From: Flavobacterium restrictum
GTDB taxonomy: Bacteria; Bacteroidota; Bacteroidia; Flavobacteriales; Flavobacteriaceae
Assembly: GCF_007097245.1 (NCBI RefSeq)
Contig: NZ_VJZT01000010.1
Coordinates: 1-64,000 of the forward strand
Length of the DNA stretch: 64,000 nt
Direction: 5' to 3'
A model generated the notes under the pieces. It was given only the letters and a program-made list of their open reading frames with translations. It was not told where the DNA came from and searched no databases. Made by a program: the position numbers and the translations under genes. How positions within the stretch are numbered: position 1 is the first letter of the stretch; the number at the start of each line of letters is the position of its first letter. Below are positions 43,039 through 50,219 of this stretch, piece by piece.

Positions 43039-43121
43039 CTATTAGCTTTTAGCAAAAGAGTCAAAGAATAATAACAAGCCATCGGGTATTAGCTAGGAGC
43101 TAAAAGCCAATAGCTAAAAGC
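43022..43121. repeat. AGCTAAAAGCCAATAGC-type simple repeat
   Basis: Imperfect copies of AGCTATTAGC / AGCTAAAAGCCAATAGC fill the osmC-metZ gap in both orientations. The same repeat type recurs at 50119-50216, about 27087-27107, 52332-52366 and 52949-52987. Confidence 0.75.
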
Positions 43122-43130
43122 TTAAAAAAA

Positions 43131-44303
43131 ATGAACAATTCAGAATACGGTTTTGAAACACAAGCCATACGTACCCAATTAGAAAGATCACAATACCAAG
43201 AGCATTCCGTGCCTTTGTATCTATCGTCGAGTTTTGTATTTGAAGACGCCGAAGACATGCGTGCCTCTTTTACCGAAGAAAAGGAGCGCAATATTTACAG
43301 CCGTTTTAGTAACCCGAACACGACAGAGTTTGTAGATAAAATTTGCAAAATGGAAGGTGCCGAAGCAGGTTATGCTTTTGCAACAGGAATGGCTGCGGTC
43401 TATTCTACCTTTGCTGCTTTGTTGCGTTCAGGCGATCATATTGTATCGGCAGGAAGCGTTTTTGGTTCGACGCACGCCTTGTTTATGACGTATTTTCCAA
43501 AATGGAATATAGAAACGTCGTATTTTGACATAAACCAACCCGAAACCATCGAGAGTTTTATAAAACCAAACACCAAAATATTGTATGCCGAGTCGCCTAC
43601 AAATCCGGGTGTTGATGTCATTGATTTGGAATTGTTAGGCGAGATTGCCAAAAAACACAACCTGATTTTGATTATCGACAACTGCTTTGCTACACCCTAC
43701 ATTCAGCAACCTATAAAATGGGGTGCACATTTGGTGATTCATTCGGCTACTAAATTAATTGACGGACAAGGACGCGTTTTAGGTGGAGTTACGGTAGGAA
43801 GTGAAGATTTGATTCGTCAAATTTATTTGTTTTCGCGAAATACAGGGCCTGCTTTATCGCCATTTAATGCTTGGGTATTGTCTAAAAGTTTGGAAACTTT
43901 GGCGGTTCGTGTCGAAAAACATTGCGAAAATGCCTTGAAAGTTGCCGAGTTTTTAGAAGCGCATCCCAACGTAAACAGCGTAAAATATCCGTTCTTGAAA
44001 TCGCATCCAAAATACGAAGTTGCCAAAAAACAAATGCTTTTGGGCGGCAATATTATCGCTTTCGAAATCAAAGGCGGTATCGAAGCCGGTAGGGCTTTCT
44101 TGGATAAAATACAACTCTGTTCGCTATCCGCAAATATTGGCGACACTCGAAGCATTGTAACGCATCCTGCCTCCACCACGCACAGCAAATTGTCTGTCGA
44201 AGAAAAATTAGCAGTAGGAATTACCGAAGGTTTGGTACGAGTTTCAGTAGGTTTAGAAACAGTTAAGGATGTTATCGCTGATTTGAAACAGGCATTGGAT
44301 TAA
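43131..44303 (+). CDS. metZ: O-acyl-homoserine sulfhydrylase / cystathionine gamma-synthase family PLP enzyme
   Basis: 390 aa. The PLP lysine lies in HSATKLIDGQGRVLGG; YSRFSNPNTTEFVDKICKMEG and FATGMAAVYSTFAALLRSGD complete the gamma-family pattern. Sequence style is closest to O-succinylhomoserine sulfhydrylase (MetZ). Next to an acetyltransferase MetX it more likely uses O-acetylhomoserine plus sulfide to make homocysteine directly. Sulfide comes from the cys genes downstream. Substrate assignment is by context. Confidence 0.88.
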   Translation: MNNSEYGFETQAIRTQLERSQYQEHSVPLYLSSSFVFEDAEDMRASFTEEKERNIYSRFSNPNTTEFVDKICKMEGAEAGYAFATGMAAVYSTFAALLRSGDHIVSAGSVFGSTHALFMTYFPKWNIETSYFDINQPETIESFIKPNTKILYAESPTNPGVDVIDLELLGEIAKKHNLILIIDNCFATPYIQQPIKWGAHLVIHSATKLIDGQGRVLGGVTVGSEDLIRQIYLFSRNTGPALSPFNAWVLSKSLETLAVRVEKHCENALKVAEFLEAHPNVNSVKYPFLKSHPKYEVAKKQMLLGGNIIAFEIKGGIEAGRAFLDKIQLCSLSANIGDTRSIVTHPASTTHSKLSVEEKLAVGITEGLVRVSVGLETVKDVIADLKQALD

Positions 44304-44362
44304 GATTTTAGATTGATGATTAAAGATTTTAGATTGCAGATTTAAATTTTTAAATTAACCAA

Positions 44363-45211
44363 ATGGCTCACGGAAAAACGATAAAAATATTTTTGATTGA
44401 TGGGGATTCAAATGGACGCATGAGTTGCGAACTATCGAATTGGACGGGTAAAGCGTATAAAATTCCTAGAATAAAAATCAAGGAATGTTCTGACAGAGAC
44501 GATTTGATTAATACTGGAATTTATTTGCTTTTTGGAAGAGATGAAGAAGGTACTGAATTAGTTTATATTGGAGAAGCAGAATCAGTTTTGAGTAGGTTAA
44601 AACAACACTTAAGCGGAAAAGAATTTTGGAATGAAGCTATTGTTTTTATTTCTAAAGATGACAATTTGAATAAAGCACATGTTAAATATTTAGAAAACAG
44701 ACTTCATGATATTGCCATATCAGCAAGGCGTTATAAAATTGAAAATTCAATGATTCCAACACAATCTTCAATTTCAGAATCGGATAGAGCAGAAATGGAA
44801 GAGTTTATTGAATATGTAAAAATGCTTGTAAATACATTAGGGCATAAAGTTTTTGATGAAAAAAGAGAGCATAAAGCAAAGGAAAAACAAGATTTTTTTT
44901 CTCTAAAAGCTACAAGGGGTGCAGAAAGTCAAGGTCAGCCTACATCCGATGGGTTTGTTGTATTTAGAGGCTCAAAAGCTGCTTTTGAAGCAACAAATTC
45001 ATTTAGTCCAAGTCTTTTAAAAATAAGGCAAAAACTTATTGACACAGGAGTTCTTGAAGATAAAAAAGAATACTTTGAATTTTTAGAAGATTATATTTTT
45101 AGCAGTCCTTCAACTGCTGCTGCAATTGTAATGGGCAGAAATGCTAATGGTCAGAAGGAATGGAAACTTAAAAATGGTACGACATTAAAAGATTTTGAAA
45201 CGAATTCATAA
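44363..45211 (+). CDS. GIY-YIG nuclease domain protein with DUF4357
   Basis: 282 aa. The N-terminal GIY-YIG nuclease fold reads NTGIYLLFG, then ELVYIGEAESVLSRLKQH, and KYLENRLHDIA with the metal-binding Glu. The C-terminal DUF4357 region (FVVFRGSKAAFEATNSFSPS, FSSPSTAAAIVMGRNANGQ) commonly accompanies such domains in defence or mobile contexts. Its position between metZ and the Rrf2 gene breaks an otherwise sulfur-related run, so it is likely acquired. Target unknown. Confidence 0.85.
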   Translation: MAHGKTIKIFLIDGDSNGRMSCELSNWTGKAYKIPRIKIKECSDRDDLINTGIYLLFGRDEEGTELVYIGEAESVLSRLKQHLSGKEFWNEAIVFISKDDNLNKAHVKYLENRLHDIAISARRYKIENSMIPTQSSISESDRAEMEEFIEYVKMLVNTLGHKVFDEKREHKAKEKQDFFSLKATRGAESQGQPTSDGFVVFRGSKAAFEATNSFSPSLLKIRQKLIDTGVLEDKKEYFEFLEDYIFSSPSTAAAIVMGRNANGQKEWKLKNGTTLKDFETNS

Positions 45212-45253
45212 ATCAAAAATTCAGCAATCGTTAATCTTCAATCAAAAATCTAC

Positions 45254-45664
45254 ATGCTCTCCAAAAAAACAAAATACGGTATCAAAGCACTCACTTTCTT
45301 GGCACGCCAAGAAGACCAGACGCCTATTGCCATTTCCGATATTGCAAAAGCAGAAAACATTTCTTTGAAATTTCTAGAAAGTATCCTGTTACTCCTCAAA
45401 AATTCAGGATTTCTGGGCGCCAAAAAAGGAAAAGGAGGCGGTTATTATTTAATCAAAGAACCCAAGGACATCAATATGGCCAAAGTCTATCGCATTCTCG
45501 AAGGACCAATCGCTTTGTTGCCCTGTGCCAGCCATAATTTTTACGAAAAATGCACGGATTGCACGGATGAAGCCACTTGTGCCGTCCGCAAACTAATGAT
45601 GGAAGTGCGAGATAACACGCTGATGATATTAGAAAATAATTCTTTGGCAGACATTGCTTTTTAA
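45254..45664 (+). CDS. Rrf2 family transcriptional regulator (IscR/CymR type)
   Basis: 136 aa. Winged helix ISDIAKAENISLKFLESILL and the wing AKKGKGGGYYLIKEP are typical. The C-terminal loop has four cysteines (CASHNFYEKCTDCTDEATC), suited to an Fe-S cluster or sulfur sensing. It lies just upstream of the cys operon, where CymR-like regulators control sulfate assimilation. A palindrome at the cysH promoter (46939-46960) is the natural candidate site. Confidence 0.92.
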   Translation: MLSKKTKYGIKALTFLARQEDQTPIAISDIAKAENISLKFLESILLLLKNSGFLGAKKGKGGGYYLIKEPKDINMAKVYRILEGPIALLPCASHNFYEKCTDCTDEATCAVRKLMMEVRDNTLMILENNSLADIAF

Positions 45665-45666
45665 AA

Positions 45667-45725
45667 AACCGCAAATTCGCCAATTTCAAATTGTATTGAA
45701 ATTGACGAATTTGGGTTTTTTCTGT
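45667..45725 (+). terminator. Terminator of the Rrf2 gene
   Basis: Long stem: GCAAATTCG-CCAATTTCAA (from 45671) with TTGAAATTG-ACGAATTTG, ending in GTTTTTTC. Lies directly after the stop. Confidence 0.9.
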
Positions 45726-45786
45726 GTTCTATACATACCCCAGTTTCGGCTCCCTCTTCGCCACAGCGAAAGGACTGGAATGAGGT

Positions 45787-46569
45787 TTAAAAAACCAATT
45801 TATACCCCACAAAAAACAACATTATCGCAATCGCATTTCGGAGTAATAAATCAGGCACTTTGCCACTCAACATACTCCCCACATAAATCCCCGGAAGTGA
45901 CCCCATCAATAATTGTCCGAGCAACATTAAATCCAAATTCCCCATCGAAGCGTGACCAATACCTGCCACCAGCGTCAGTGGTACAGCGTGCGCAATCTCG
46001 GTTCCTACCAATCGTGGCGTTGCCAAAAGTGGGTACAAGAAAAACAACGTAACCGTCCCCAAAGCACCCGCCCCAATCGAAGTCAGCGTAACCGTAGCTC
46101 CCAGCATTACACCAATAGCCACCGTCAATACATTTTGAGTTTTACTTTCAGTATGAAACTTGTCGCCAGCGTGCTTTTGCGAAAAAACCAACAGTTTTGT
46201 CTTAAATAATATTGCCACCGAGGTAAACAATAACGCCCAACCCAAACTGTATTTGATCACCGCATTAATCGCCGTGACATCCGTTTTAAATCGATCTAAA
46301 ACCCATAAAGTCAACAAAGCCGCAGGAATACTTCCCAACGAAAGCCAACCCGTAATCGTCCAATTGATGTTTTTCTTTTTATTATGAACATACACGCCGC
46401 CCATTTTTGTAAACGCCGCATACAGCAAATCCGTTCCCACAGCCTTTGTCGGCGGAATCCCAAAGTACAACAAAATTGGCGTCATCAACGACCCACCGCC
46501 AACACCAGTCAATCCAACAATAAAACCAACAACTACGCCGGCAACAACCAATCCTATTTGAAAATCCAT
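45787..46569 (-). CDS. TauE/SafE (TSUP) family membrane permease
   Basis: 260 aa from ATG 46569; a start nine codons upstream is possible. About eight transmembrane helices. Signature VGFIVGLTGVGGGSLMTPIL and LTSIGAGALGTV repeats are typical of TSUP exporters of sulfite or organosulfonates. Placed beside the sulfate-reduction genes, it plausibly moves sulfate, sulfite or sulfide; direction unknown. Convergent with the Rrf2 gene. Confidence 0.88.
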   Translation of the reverse strand: MDFQIGLVVAGVVVGFIVGLTGVGGGSLMTPILLYFGIPPTKAVGTDLLYAAFTKMGGVYVHNKKKNINWTITGWLSLGSIPAALLTLWVLDRFKTDVTAINAVIKYSLGWALLFTSVAILFKTKLLVFSQKHAGDKFHTESKTQNVLTVAIGVMLGATVTLTSIGAGALGTVTLFFLYPLLATPRLVGTEIAHAVPLTLVAGIGHASMGNLDLMLLGQLLMGSLPGIYVGSMLSGKVPDLLLRNAIAIMLFFVGYKLVF

Positions 46570-46648
46570 TATTTTAATTTTTGGCAAAAATAACACTATT
46601 TTTCTATAATCCTATAGACAAAGTAGAGTTTATTCAATAAATTAAATC

Positions 46649-46780
46649 GGGAGCGAAACAGTTGGCTTTTTTAGGAAATAGCATTCCTGCCATCCTTCCA
46701 ATCTTTTTTACTAAAAACACACCTTGTCAGGGTGTGTTTTTAGTAAAAAAGGATTTTCCCTCCTGTCAGGGCTAATGAGC
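46649..46780. repeat. Intergenic hairpin repeat, copy with ACTAAAAACACACC stem
   Basis: Conserved flanks GGGAGCGAAA, CCTTCCAATCTTTTTT, AAAAAAGGATTTTCCCTCC, and CAGGGCTAA enclose a perfect stem TTTTTTACTAAAAACACACC/GGTGTGTTTTTAGTAAAAAA. The copy at 54212-54330 has the same flanks and a different stem. Confidence 0.75.
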
Positions 46781-46914
46781 TAGAACTGGGTATATTTTTG
46801 GATTATTTCTCGACAAGCCAACTATTCCCGGTAAGGGTTCAAAACCATGACAGGGGTTAACGAGCAAACAAACAGTCTCAAATTATCCCGTCCTGAAAAA
46901 TTTCAAATATTTTT

Positions 46915-46943
46915 TTGTAATCTAAAAATAAGTAGTACTTTTG
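46915..46943 (+). promoter_or_regulatory. Promoter of the cysH operon
   Basis: TTG (46915-46917), 18-nt spacer, TACTTTTG (46936-46943). The leader to cysH is about 100 nt. Confidence 0.7.
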
Positions 46944-46960
46944 TAGAGTAATCTACAAAA
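46939..46960. promoter_or_regulatory. Palindrome at the cysH promoter: candidate Rrf2 operator
   Basis: TTTTGTAGA-GTAA-TCTACAAAA, perfect 9-bp arms, covering part of the -7 element and the expected transcription start. Bound protein would block the promoter. The Rrf2 gene 1.3 kb upstream is the candidate regulator. Confidence 0.6.
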
Positions 46961-47047
46961 CCGATAGGGTAATAGATTTAAGCAAAAAACAAATCCAATT
47001 TTCATCCTTTCTTCGGAGAGTGTTGGGGTAAGGAAAACAACAACAAA

Positions 47048-47749
47048 ATGAGCGCAACAATAGCAAACGCATTAGCAGAAAAAACCAAAGATTTCTCCAT
47101 CGAGGAAATCTTGGCATTTTTGGCTACTGAATATCCCGAAAAAGTGGTTTTCTCCACTTCTTTCGGGCAAGAAGACCAAGTAATTACGGCTTTTATCGCC
47201 AAAAACGATTTGCCAATTACCATTTTTACATTGGATACAGGCAGATTGTTTCAAGAAACCTACGATGTTTTTCATAGAACAATAAAAAAATACAAAGTAG
47301 CCATTCAAACTTATTTTCCAGAAACCAGTGCCGTAGAAAATTTATTGAACACCAAAGGCCCAAACAGCTTTTACGAATCGGTTGAGAACAGAAAAGAGTG
47401 TTGTTTTATTCGCAAAGTAGTACCTTTGCGCAAAGCATTAAAAGGAAATCAAATCTGGATTACGGGCTTGCGAGCCGAACAATCCGAAAACCGAAACGAT
47501 ATGGCTCTGTTTGAATACGATGCCAATTTCGATTTAATAAAATTCAATCCATTGTTAAAATGGACATTGCCCGAAGTTCAACAATATATTGACGACAATA
47601 ATGTACCCCAAAACGCCTTGCACAAAAAAGGGTTTGTAAGCATTGGTTGTGCGCCATGTACGAGAGCCATTGCCGAAGGCGAAGACATTAGAGCCGGAAG
47701 ATGGTCGTGGGAATCCAGTCATAAAGAATGTGGCTTGCACCAAAAATAA
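47048..47749 (+). CDS. cysH: Assimilatory adenylyl-sulfate (APS) reductase
   Basis: 233 aa. Reduces activated sulfate to sulfite. The fold has FSTSFGQEDQV at the PP-loop, and the four cysteines of the APS-type Fe-S cluster are in ENRKECCFIRK and SIGCAPCTRA, which marks use of APS directly in place of PAPS; consistent with no CysC in the window. The C-terminal tail SSHKECGLH carries the catalytic cysteine. First gene of the cys operon. Confidence 0.95.
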   Translation: MSATIANALAEKTKDFSIEEILAFLATEYPEKVVFSTSFGQEDQVITAFIAKNDLPITIFTLDTGRLFQETYDVFHRTIKKYKVAIQTYFPETSAVENLLNTKGPNSFYESVENRKECCFIRKVVPLRKALKGNQIWITGLRAEQSENRNDMALFEYDANFDLIKFNPLLKWTLPEVQQYIDDNNVPQNALHKKGFVSIGCAPCTRAIAEGEDIRAGRWSWESSHKECGLHQK

Positions 47750-47822
47750 TTATGAATTATAAATTATAAATGATTGTTGGAATCTTTAAATTTTTCAATC
47801 ATTTAATCTTTAAATAAATAAA

Positions 47823-48722
47823 ATGAGTTCCATATTAAAAACAAACGCTCTCGAAAGCGAAGCAATTTACATATTCAGAGAAGTAATTTCTCAATTTGAC
47901 AAGCCTGTGTTGCTTTTCTCTGGTGGAAAAGATTCTATAACTTTGGTGCGTTTGGCGCAAAAAGCATTTTTTCCGGCAAAAATTCCTTTTCCATTATTAC
48001 ATGTAGATACGGGACACAATTTCCCGGAAACAATCGAATTTAGAGACAAATTGGTTGCTGAATTAGGATTGGAATTAATCGTTCGTAATGTTCAAGACGC
48101 TATCGATTCTGGAAAAGTGGTGGAAGAATCAGGGAAATATTCTAGTAGAAATAGTTTACAAACCACTACTTTATTAGATGCTATCGACGAATTCAAATTT
48201 GATGCTTGTATTGGAGGAGCGCGTCGTGATGAAGAAAAAGCAAGAGCCAAAGAACGTATTTTCTCGGTTCGAGACGATTTTGGTCAATGGGACGAAAAAA
48301 ACCAACGTCCAGAATTATTCGATTTATTGAACGGAAAAATTGAAAATGGTCAAAACGTGCGTGTTTTTCCAATATCAAACTGGACAGAATTAGACGTTTG
48401 GAGTTATATCGAACAAGAGCAAATCGAAATTCCATCCATTTATTTCTCACACAAACGTAAAGTTTTCTTGCGTGACGGGATGATTTGGTCGCATTCGCCA
48501 TTCGTTTACCAAGAACAAGACGAAGAAATAGAAGAACGTATTGTTCGTTTCCGTACCGTTGGTGATATGAGTTGCACAGCTGCAGTTGATTCGTATGCGG
48601 CAACAATCGCCGAAGTAGTTGGCGAAATCAGATCTTCGACTATTTCCGAAAGAGGCGCCAGAATTGATGACAAACGTTCGGAAGCTGCAATGGAAAAAAG
48701 AAAACAACAAGGGTATTTTTAG
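47823..48722 (+). CDS. cysD: Sulfate adenylyltransferase subunit 2
   Basis: 299 aa. ATP pyrophosphatase-fold PP-loop LLFSGGKDSITLVRLAQ, DTGHNFPETIEF, and ACIGGARRDEEKARAKERIF; ends in ARIDDKRSEAAMEKRKQQGYF. It activates sulfate to APS, driven by GTP hydrolysis in CysN encoded next. Gap to cysH 73 bp, filled by AT-rich repeat. Confidence 0.97.
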   Translation: MSSILKTNALESEAIYIFREVISQFDKPVLLFSGGKDSITLVRLAQKAFFPAKIPFPLLHVDTGHNFPETIEFRDKLVAELGLELIVRNVQDAIDSGKVVEESGKYSSRNSLQTTTLLDAIDEFKFDACIGGARRDEEKARAKERIFSVRDDFGQWDEKNQRPELFDLLNGKIENGQNVRVFPISNWTELDVWSYIEQEQIEIPSIYFSHKRKVFLRDGMIWSHSPFVYQEQDEEIEERIVRFRTVGDMSCTAAVDSYAATIAEVVGEIRSSTISERGARIDDKRSEAAMEKRKQQGYF

Positions 48723-48876
48723 AAAACAATTATAAATTATGAATTATAAATTATGAATTGTTTCGAAACATTTAAAATTTAAAATTCAACATTTAATATA
48801 AAAAATCAAATTTAGAAGTTTGTAAAGAGGGTTTGGGAAAACTGGAAACTTTTAAACTTTAAACAAAAATATAAAA

Positions 48877-50121
48877 ATGGAAGTTTTAAAAATAGCAACA
48901 GCAGGAAGTGTAGATGACGGAAAAAGCACATTAATCGGACGATTATTGTATGATACACAATCCTTGACTACGGATAAATTAGAAGCAATAGAAAAAAGCA
49001 GTAAGCAAAAAGGATACGATTACCTTGATTTTTCGTTGGCTACCGATGGTTTGGTTGCCGAGAGAGAACAAGGAATCACGATTGACGTAGCACATATTTA
49101 TTTTTCGACTGCCAAGAAAAGTTACATCATTGCCGATACTCCGGGTCACGTGGAATATACAAGAAACATGGTTACTGGAGCTTCGACTTCACAAGTTTCA
49201 ATCATTTTGATTGATGCCCGTAAAGGGGTAATTGAGCAAACGTACCGTCACTTTTTTATCAATAATTTATTGCGAGTAAAAGATGTGATTGTTGCAGTAA
49301 ACAAAATGGATTTGGTTGATTATTCGGAAGAAGTTTACAACAAAATCAAAGCCGATTTTCAAGCATTAAACGAAAAAAGTGCCTACAAAGAACAAAACGT
49401 AAGTTACATTCCGTTGAGTGCTTTGACAGGAGATAATGTGGTAGAAACATTAGGAAAAATGCCTTGGTATTCTGGAAAAACAATTCTACAACATTTGGAG
49501 GATTTAGAACCAAAAGATGTGTATGATAATGGGAAAGCACGTTTTCCAGTTCAAACGGTTATTAGACCAAAAACCGAAGAATACCACGATTTCCGTGGCT
49601 ATGCCGGAAAATTATACGGAAACAATATTAAAGTTGGCGATGCCGTAACGGTTTTGCCGTCTTTGACAGAATCTGTGGTAACGAAGATTCACTTTTTCGA
49701 CGAGCAATTTGAGGAGGCCAGTGTTGGTTCTTCTATTACATTAGAATTAGAAAATGACATCAATGTAACTCGTGGCGATATGATTGTAAAATCGAACGAA
49801 TTGCCAAAAATTGAAAAAGACATCACCACAACCGTTTGTTGGATGGATAGCAAAAAATTAGTAGCGGGTGCAAAATATTTTGTACAACACAATTCCAACA
49901 GAGTTTTGGCAAAAATTGATGCTGTACACAACGTAATCGCTACCGATTATACAGGTTCAAAAGAAGCTTCGCAACTTTCTATCAACGAAATTGGTGAAGT
50001 AACCATCAAATTGAGCAAAGCCATTTATTTTGATGCTTATAATGACAACAAATCAAACGGAGCATTTATTTTGATAGATGCTACAACGAATACAACAGCA
50101 GGAGTAGGGTTTATTAAGTAG
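48877..50121 (+). CDS. cysN: Sulfate adenylyltransferase subunit 1 (GTPase)
   Basis: 414 aa. GTPase motifs ATAGSVDDGKSTLIGRLL, IADTPGHVEYTRN and NKMDLVD, then elongation-factor-like beta-barrels. It powers APS synthesis with CysD. No fused CysC kinase domain, in line with the APS-type reductase. A 154-bp gap before it holds AT-rich repeat (TATAAATTATGAATT) but no ORF. Confidence 0.97.
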   Translation: MEVLKIATAGSVDDGKSTLIGRLLYDTQSLTTDKLEAIEKSSKQKGYDYLDFSLATDGLVAEREQGITIDVAHIYFSTAKKSYIIADTPGHVEYTRNMVTGASTSQVSIILIDARKGVIEQTYRHFFINNLLRVKDVIVAVNKMDLVDYSEEVYNKIKADFQALNEKSAYKEQNVSYIPLSALTGDNVVETLGKMPWYSGKTILQHLEDLEPKDVYDNGKARFPVQTVIRPKTEEYHDFRGYAGKLYGNNIKVGDAVTVLPSLTESVVTKIHFFDEQFEEASVGSSITLELENDINVTRGDMIVKSNELPKIEKDITTTVCWMDSKKLVAGAKYFVQHNSNRVLAKIDAVHNVIATDYTGSKEASQLSINEIGEVTIKLSKAIYFDAYNDNKSNGAFILIDATTNTTAGVGFIK

Positions 50122-50216
50122 CTATTAGCTTTTGGCTTTTGGCCATTAGCAAAAAAGTAGAATTCAAATAAGCTAAAAAGTACGATAATAAAAAGCTAAA
50201 AGCCAAAAGCCAAAAA
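50119..50216. repeat. AGCTAAAAGCC-type simple repeat in the cysN-sulfite reductase gap
   Basis: Starts at the cysN stop codon (TAGCTATTAGC) and ends with AAAAGCTAAAAGCCAAAAGCC just before the next ATG. Same type as 43022-43121. Confidence 0.7.
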
Positions 50217-50219
50217 AAT

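Noticed and set aside
45654..46052. Plus-strand ORF of 132 aa
   Set aside because: Mostly antisense to the TauE/SafE gene and begins in a terminator; no domain seen.
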